Source: SKLM01 sp964390305
GTDB lineage: Bacteria; Chloroflexota; Anaerolineae; B4-G1
Assembly: GCA_964390305.1 (NCBI GenBank)
Contig: CAYMHT010000099.1
Coordinates: forward strand, 1-9,607
Length of the DNA stretch: 9,607 bases
Reading direction: 5' to 3'
The notes under the pieces were generated by a model. That model did not search any database and had not been told where the DNA came from. It saw only the letters and a list, made by a program, of their open reading frames with translations. The stretch's first letter is position 1; the number at the start of each line of letters is the position of its first letter. Position numbers and translations under genes: made by a program. Of this stretch, positions 5,496 to 9,607 are shown piece by piece.

Positions 5496-7769
5496 TCAGG
5501 CTGTTTCTGTCGCACCGGGATCCTGCACGGGGAGGAGGACGTGGAACTCGGCGCCGGGGCAGCGCTCTTCGTCGTGACCAGGACTCTCGGCCCAGATTCG
5601 CCCGCCGTGCGCCTCGACGATGCCCCGGGCCGTGGCCAGACCGAGACCGGGCCCGGCACGCTTGAACGTGACCCTTCGCCTGCTGTGCCGCATCACGCTT
5701 CCGACGGGGGAGAACCTCTCGAAGATGCGCTCCAGGTCCTCACGCGCGATGCCGATCCCCGTGTCGCTGACCACGATCTCCACCGCCTGTTCCTGCCGGG
5801 GGCCGTCGGCGGCTATGACGCGCCCCTCGATGTGGATGGTGCCGCCGTCCGGTGTGTACTTGATGGCGTTGTGAAGCAGGTTGGAGACCACCTTCCTCAG
5901 CCCCTCGCTGTCGGCCACGATGGTGGGCAGACCGACCAGGTTGCCAGTGGTGATCGTCAGATCGCGCTCCCTGAGGGCCTTCTCCCACTGCTTGAGAACC
6001 GTGCGGACGACCGAGCCAACAGCGACAGGCGATTTGACCACGTCGATCGCCTCTGGATCAAACTGAGAGACGTCGAACAAGGTGTCGACGATCTCCTCAA
6101 GGCGCTCAGCGGCGTCCCTGACGCCCGCCGTCATCTTCAGCCCGGCGTCCGTCGTGAGCGAGCCTATTGACAGCATCTCGTCGAGGATGTCATTGTAGCC
6201 CCGCACCTCGGTCAGGGGAGTGCGAAGCTCGCGGGAGGCGACGTCGATGAAATCCGACTTGGCCTGGTCGAGACGCGCCAGCTCGCGGTTGGCGGCGACG
6301 AGCTGCGCATTGAGACGCTCGTTCTCGGCGTTCTGCCTCCTCAGGTCCGCGAAGAGGCGGGCGTTCTGCAGTGCCAGGGCCGTCTGATCGGCGAGGGTGC
6401 TGAGGAGAGTGAGGTCCTCGCCGAAGTAGCTCTCCCCGGAGATCTTGGGACCCACGGCCAAGAGCCCGATCCACTCGTCCTGGGCATAGATGGGGACATA
6501 GACGTCCATGTCGAGATCGGCGAGCCAGCGGCGATCCGCAGCGGAGAGGTCCTCGAAGCCGGGCAGCAGGTCAACGTCGTACTGGGTGAGCGGTCGACGC
6601 TCTCGCTCCAGCCAGCGGACGACGGGGCTCTGTTCCGACATGGTGTGCGGCGGCACAGGGCCGTCGCCTGTGCCCATCACCCCGCGGAAGCGGACGCCGT
6701 CGGATCGTGCGCCATCTCCACCCTCCTCATCCCGGAGACGATGGACGACGAGAAGCGCGCCGCGCCGGGTCTGCATCACGTCTCCGATGACGGTCATCGC
6801 AGCGCCAGCCAGCTCCTTCAGATCGAGGATGTTGCTGATGCGCATACTGTACTGGCGAATGATTCCGGCAGGGTCGTAGGGGCGGCCGGAGATGAGGCGG
6901 TAGGCGAGCCACTGTGTGCCCCTCTGAAGCGGTCCGATGACGGCCGCCAGAACGAGCGCTGCGACCAAGGCGGCCAGCACAGGGCTGTATTCGGGATAGG
7001 AGTGGAAGAAGAGCGGGGCGATGAGGAAGCCACTGGCGTAGATAGCGGCCGTCACCAGGGTCACAATCAGATAGCACAGAGTCTGCCGAATGGTATGGAG
7101 GAGATCGAGAAGATCGTGCCTGAGCAGCGCGTAGGCGGCGACCACCAGACCCAGCAGGTGGAGCCCGGCGGCAGACAGGTCGCGGCCGGCGCAGATGAGG
7201 GCTCCGGTGACTCCGCTGACAGCCACGACAAGGAACCAGAAGCGGAGGCGGTTCCTGTGGAGAGGGCCGCGCGTCTGCCTGTACGATCGGACGGTCAGGA
7301 TACCGGCGCGGAGGACGAACAGCCCCCACCCGACCGCCGCGGCGATGGTCGTGAGCAAGGGGCGCTCGAACGTCCACCCCAGCCCGATCCACATCTTCTC
7401 CGGGAGGCCGAGCAGATTCTCGTGGAGGACGACCAGGGAGAGGAGCCAGACGCCGCCGAGCGCCAGCCACGAGGGCCTGATCTTTTCGAGCCGCAGGAAG
7501 GCGCGCGTCAGCCCGACGAACGCGAGCATCAGGAAGGGCGCACCGTAGAGCAGGGCCCGCTCCAGGATGGGGTCTGGAATGAGGGTGAATCCATCCGAAC
7601 GGAGGCCGACGTAGCCCGTCGTCCCGAGGAGGGAGAGCGCGGCGGTGAGGACGAGAGACCGGCCCTTCGACTCGCGGAGTGAGGTCTTGTGGAAGCCGAT
7701 GCCGATGATGAGGAGATAAGGGACGCCGAGAAGAAGCAGGAGCAGCGCCGCGGGTTCTATGAGCGGCAT
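5496..7769 (-). CDS. Membrane sensor histidine kinase (multi-TM, GAF, HisKA, HATPase) with Arg in place of the phosphoacceptor His
   Basis: 757 residues. The start ATG (7767-7769) is preceded by the purine-rich GGAGGGAGAG (minus strand of 7776-7785). About nine hydrophobic segments lie between residues 5 and 281, similar to the 7TM N-terminus of many histidine kinases. A GAF domain follows at about 310-470 and a coiled coil at about 470-505 (LRRQNAENERLNAQLVAANR). The H-box reads DVASRELRTPL: residue 513, normally the phosphorylated His in SHELRTPL, is Arg (codon CGC, complement of 6231-6233). The ATPase part looks whole: N-box NLLHNAIKYTPDGG (about 630-643), Asp669 in SDTGIGI, F-box RIFERF (681-686), and GPGLGLATARGIVEAHGG from 706. 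The ATP lid is long and basic (RHSRRRVTFKR). It can probably bind ATP but should not autophosphorylate by the standard route. No response regulator is adjacent. Its 3' end faces the FHA gene with a 38-nt gap. Confidence 0.92.
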   Translation of the reverse strand: MPLIEPAALLLLLLGVPYLLIIGIGFHKTSLRESKGRSLVLTAALSLLGTTGYVGLRSDGFTLIPDPILERALLYGAPFLMLAFVGLTRAFLRLEKIRPSWLALGGVWLLSLVVLHENLLGLPEKMWIGLGWTFERPLLTTIAAAVGWGLFVLRAGILTVRSYRQTRGPLHRNRLRFWFLVVAVSGVTGALICAGRDLSAAGLHLLGLVVAAYALLRHDLLDLLHTIRQTLCYLIVTLVTAAIYASGFLIAPLFFHSYPEYSPVLAALVAALVLAAVIGPLQRGTQWLAYRLISGRPYDPAGIIRQYSMRISNILDLKELAGAAMTVIGDVMQTRRGALLVVHRLRDEEGGDGARSDGVRFRGVMGTGDGPVPPHTMSEQSPVVRWLERERRPLTQYDVDLLPGFEDLSAADRRWLADLDMDVYVPIYAQDEWIGLLAVGPKISGESYFGEDLTLLSTLADQTALALQNARLFADLRRQNAENERLNAQLVAANRELARLDQAKSDFIDVASRELRTPLTEVRGYNDILDEMLSIGSLTTDAGLKMTAGVRDAAERLEEIVDTLFDVSQFDPEAIDVVKSPVAVGSVVRTVLKQWEKALRERDLTITTGNLVGLPTIVADSEGLRKVVSNLLHNAIKYTPDGGTIHIEGRVIAADGPRQEQAVEIVVSDTGIGIAREDLERIFERFSPVGSVMRHSRRRVTFKRAGPGLGLATARGIVEAHGGRIWAESPGHDEERCPGAEFHVLLPVQDPGATETA

Positions 7770-7979
7770 GGGCTACTCTCCCTCCAACACCAGGGCGGAC
7801 ACCGCCGTCAGGCACGGAGCGGGATGGAGGGGGTGGTTCGTGCCGGAGTCATCACGCATGAATGACATACTCTCTTGAACCCGGCGGTTCGGGCTCCCAG
7901 AGTCCCGTCGTCCTCGAACGGGTGGCGCTGGTCGAAGCCTCACGCGGGGCCTCCTTCGGCGCGAAGATCGCGGAAGCGA
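7770..7979. other. Intergenic region upstream of the kinase and downstream of the caspase-like gene
   Basis: 210 nt. On the minus strand, two small perfect hairpins sit directly after the caspase-like stop: GATCGC-GGAA-GCGATC (7966-7981, overlapping the stop codon) and CTTCG-GCG-CGAAG (7954-7966). They could end or slow transcription, but no T-tract follows. In the presumed kinase 5' UTR there is GGCACG-N22-CGTGCC (7811-7844) and GGCGG-ACA-CCGCC (7794-7806), just before the ribosome site. GTCAT-N9-ATGAC (7848-7866) is a possible operator-like inverted repeat. I see no clear -35/-10 pair for the kinase. Confidence 0.35.
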
Positions 7980-9254
7980 TCAGTGGGCAACCAGGGGCAG
8001 GTAGACGCGGTTCAACCCGCCGGATCGGGTCTCCAGGTTGACCTCCACGGCCTGCACGCCGTCCACGGTCCCGTCGGGACTGGTGACCGAGACCGTGACG
8101 ACCCCAGTGTAGCTGGCGGCAGCCAGCGTGCCGGCTTCGATAGGCGTGACGGCGAAGCCGTCGGTGACGTCGACAGCCGGGGTCTGCCCCGAAGTGGGAT
8201 CGACGGTGAACCAGCCGCCGCTGGCGGTCACCTCCCAGATGAGCGAGTCGTCGGAGCCGACGTTCTCCGGCATGAGCACGTGCGCCGAGGGGAAGAACGT
8301 GGTGTCGGAGAGGTAGTAGGTGAAGGTGAGGACATCCCCCAGCGGGCCGAGCTGCGGGGTGGGATAGAGGTCGAAGACGTGATCCGGAATCCCGACGAAG
8401 CCGTCGTTCCAGCGTCCAGTCTCGCCGCTGAGCCAGAGATCGTAGGCGGGATCATCCGGGTACGACAGATCCCGGAAGGTGTCCGGATGGTACGGGGCCA
8501 CACTCTTGAAGACCTCGCCCACAGTCGGCGGCTCGTCGGCAAGCAGCTCGTTGACGAAGTTGGCCGCCGAATAATAGTAATTGTTGGCGAAATAGGCCTC
8601 CAGGCCGATATCGGCGAAGGGCGCGGCGTACATGCGGACGCGCCGCTCCGCCTCGGCCTCAGTGGCCCAGTTATCGACGCTGGAGTCGCAGGCGGTGTCG
8701 CCAGCAGCGTAACAGGCGTGGCTGATGATGACGACGGCGTCGCCGGCCATGCGGCCCGCCAGATCGCTGCGGATCTGGTCGGGATGGACGAAGCCCCCGT
8801 CGCCGAGGTAGAAGCCCCCCACGAGCTCCGGCTCCGTGCACGTCCCCCCGCCCCAGTGGACGCCGTGGCCCATGTAGAGCAAGAAGTGAGCCCCCGTGGC
8901 GGCGGAGACAACGTCGGCCCAGCTGAAGGTGCGGTCGCCGTAGTAGAAGGTCTCGACGGTGACACCGTGGCTGCGCAGCGCCTTGACCGCCCTTTCCATG
9001 TCGTCCTTGTAGGTGTCTGTATAGCTGTGTACGTCCCCCACGATGGCCACCGCTTTGGGGCCGCTGTCCTCCAGGGTTAGGGAGGACGTCGTGGCCAAAC
9101 GGAGGGGAGAGGGCTCAAAGTCGTCGGGCGCGCGCAGCGGGGGCGCCATCGACGGCGGATCCGCGTCCTGGGATCGCGCCGGCAAGGAGGGGAACGAGAG
9201 AAGGCCAGCGACCAGGAGCAGGGCCACAAGGCTGGTGGTGAAGATGCGTTTCAT
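7980..9254 (-). CDS. Secreted caspase-like (clan CD) cysteine peptidase with Ig-like domain and VYLPL tail
   Basis: 424 residues. ATG at 9252-9254 has AGGAGG 10 nt upstream (minus strand of 9265-9270). Residues 1 to about 28 are a signal peptide (MKRIF, hydrophobic core, PARS). The domain at about 65-295 has the clan CD layout: strand AVAIVGDVHSYTDTY, a helix, then hydrophobic strand FLLYMGHG with His130-Gly131, and a second hydrophobic strand VVIISHAC with Cys181. These are the expected His/Cys dyad positions of caspase, gingipain and clostripain relatives. I recall Chloroflexota homologues with the same GHGVxW and Cys-x-x-Gly style, but could not check. Residues about 305-410 form an Ig/BACON-like beta domain (WFTVDPTSGQ), and the protein ends NRVYLPLVAH (415-424). 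It should be secreted and act outside; substrate unknown. It lies upstream of the kinase on the same strand, 210 nt away, so co-transcription is possible. It could also be an inactive binding relative. Confidence 0.87.
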   Translation of the reverse strand: MKRIFTTSLVALLLVAGLLSFPSLPARSQDADPPSMAPPLRAPDDFEPSPLRLATTSSLTLEDSGPKAVAIVGDVHSYTDTYKDDMERAVKALRSHGVTVETFYYGDRTFSWADVVSAATGAHFLLYMGHGVHWGGGTCTEPELVGGFYLGDGGFVHPDQIRSDLAGRMAGDAVVIISHACYAAGDTACDSSVDNWATEAEAERRVRMYAAPFADIGLEAYFANNYYYSAANFVNELLADEPPTVGEVFKSVAPYHPDTFRDLSYPDDPAYDLWLSGETGRWNDGFVGIPDHVFDLYPTPQLGPLGDVLTFTYYLSDTTFFPSAHVLMPENVGSDDSLIWEVTASGGWFTVDPTSGQTPAVDVTDGFAVTPIEAGTLAAASYTGVVTVSVTSPDGTVDGVQAVEVNLETRSGGLNRVYLPLVAH

Positions 9255-9330
9255 GCGCTCAATTCCTCCTGAGCCTCATCACAAGCAGCTGCCGCCAGCC
9301 GTCCGTCTTGTATTCCCAGTATCACCTCCT
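9251..9330 (-). promoter_or_regulatory. Caspase-like gene leader: perfect 10-nt anti-16S match and possible 22-codon leader ORF
   Basis: The minus strand of 9321-9330 reads AGGAGGTGAT, fully complementary to the 3' tail of 16S rRNA. It is 66 nt or more upstream of the true start and is separate from the gene's own AGGAGG at 9265-9270. Five bases after its AGGAGG core, CTG (9317-9319) opens 22 codons (LGIQDGRLAAAACDEAQEEL, then SA). They end at TGA 9251-9253, overlapping the gene's ATG as ATGA. CTG is a weak initiator, so the leader peptide is uncertain. The site may instead only recruit ribosomes. Confidence 0.3.
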
Positions 9331-9357
9331 GATCCCTATCCCAGTCGCAGGCGCACG

Positions 9358-9385
9358 ATTGTAGACATTCTCGAAGCGGAGTCAA
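9358..9385 (-). promoter_or_regulatory. Sigma-70-type promoter of the caspase-like peptidase gene
   Basis: Read on the minus strand: TTGACT (-35, 9380-9385), a 16-nt spacer, and TACAAT (-10, 9358-9363). Each box is one base from consensus. Transcription would start near 9351 and give a leader of about 97 nt that includes the strong Shine-Dalgarno sequence. This is the best promoter by eye in the window. Confidence 0.6.
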
Positions 9386-9514
9386 GTATCGCTGTGGCCA
9401 CGGGACAGGCGTTTGTGTGTCCTCCGGGACGGTAGATGCTGTGTACGGACGACAGTCTGTCAACTCGATCCTCCACAGGTGCCACATGGCGGTCACGGCA
9501 GATCTACGAGCATT
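9386..9514. other. Intergenic region upstream of the caspase-like gene
   Basis: No gene is supported. A perfect small inverted repeat, GACAG-T-CTGTC, lies at 9451-9461. Read on the minus strand it contains TTGACA, but no -10 box is suitably spaced. It is about 66 nt upstream of the promoter and could be a regulator site; this is weak. An 81-codon minus-strand frame crosses the promoter and is not convincing as a gene. Confidence 0.3.
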
Positions 9515-9592
9515 GTATCAAATGGGGGGTGTGGGCATCAATAGCCAGAAGGTACCGTTTGCGGGGGTATAGCCAGAAAGTACTATCGGGGG
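9515..9592. repeat. Degenerate short direct repeats, possibly a mobile-element end
   Basis: ATAGCCAGAAGGTAC (9541-9555) and ATAGCCAGAAAGTAC (9569-9583) are 28 nt apart and differ at one base. Each is followed by a short A/T-containing spacer and a run of G (GCGGGGGT at 9561-9568, CGGGGG at 9587-9592). A weaker third unit, GTATCAAATGGGGGG, may start at 9515. Multiple short repeats of this size are found at the ends of some insertion sequences such as the IS21 family. No transposase lies inside the window, so the identity is a guess. Confidence 0.4.
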
Positions 9593-9607
9593 ACGGGCTC
9601 CAGAGCG

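Noticed and set aside
5482..5499. CTGAG-N8-CTCAG between the convergent genes as a terminator
   Set aside because: Only a 5-bp stem with an 8-nt loop and no clean T-run on either strand; it also overlaps the kinase stop codon.
6645..7682. Plus-strand frame of 345 codons opposite the kinase
   Set aside because: Very rich in Gly, Glu, Arg and Pro, no recognisable domain, and it lies wholly antisense to a clear kinase; a high-GC shadow frame.
7875..9080. Plus-strand frame of 401 codons opposite the caspase-like gene
   Set aside because: Low-complexity Gly/Val/Glu composition and no motif, while the minus strand has a signal peptide, catalytic motifs, a ribosome site and a promoter.
9321..9330. 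Plus strand ATCACCTCCT equals the 3' end of 16S rRNA
   Set aside because: The bases upstream do not resemble the 16S 3' helix, so this is not an rRNA gene; it is better read as a Shine-Dalgarno on the minus strand.
9251..9496. Minus-strand frame of 81 codons ending on the caspase-like start
   Set aside because: Its first half lies upstream of and across the predicted promoter, and it has no recognisable domain; only the last 22 codons are discussed as a possible leader.

Overview
The window is GC-rich bacterial DNA that most resembles a member of the Chloroflexota (an Anaerolineae- or Caldilinea-like lineage). The main clue is a short VYLPL motif, which I remember from secreted proteins of that phylum, present in three of the five proteins here. 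Other clues are the long Thr/Pro 'TPTPTS' stalk, the NBR1-type Ig-like ectodomain and the 7TM-type sensor kinase with a GAF domain. This assignment rests on recall of protein style; there is no rRNA or tRNA in the window.

Layout, left to right. (1) Positions 1-915, plus strand: the 3' part of a secreted multidomain protein, cut by the window edge, ending in a carbohydrate-binding-like beta-sandwich. (2) 916-1220: no supportable gene. (3) 1221-4229, plus: a large secreted subtilisin-family (S8) serine protease with a complete catalytic set and a C-terminal beta-propeller of about seven blades. Its signal peptide and Shine-Dalgarno site point to an ATT start codon. (4) 4234-5457, plus, 4 nt after the protease and probably translationally coupled: a one-pass membrane protein with a cytoplasmic FHA phosphothreonine-binding domain, a Thr/Pro stalk, an NBR1-like Ig domain and a small Cys/Trp-ended C-terminal domain. 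(5) 5496-7769, minus, convergent with the FHA gene: a membrane histidine kinase (multi-TM, GAF, HisKA, HATPase) whose phosphoacceptor His is replaced by Arg. (6) 7980-9254, minus: a secreted caspase-like (clan CD) cysteine peptidase ending in VYLPLVAH, with a good sigma-70-type promoter and a 10-nt perfect Shine-Dalgarno sequence in its leader. (7) 9515-9592: degenerate short direct repeats, possibly the end of a mobile element running off the right edge.

How the genes may work together (inference): the cluster encodes mostly secreted or surface proteins. These are two unrelated peptidases (S8 and clan CD), an adhesive or glycan-binding-like protein, and two transmembrane signalling proteins of different types (FHA and an altered histidine kinase). 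The protease and FHA genes form the only tight operon. A surface proteolysis/signalling module is plausible, but no cognate Ser/Thr kinase or response regulator is inside the window.

The most notable points are the Arg-for-His kinase, the ATT start, the protease-FHA coupling, the shared VYLPL motif, and the leader of the caspase-like gene. The first two are each one base from the ordinary form, so sequence error must be excluded for both.
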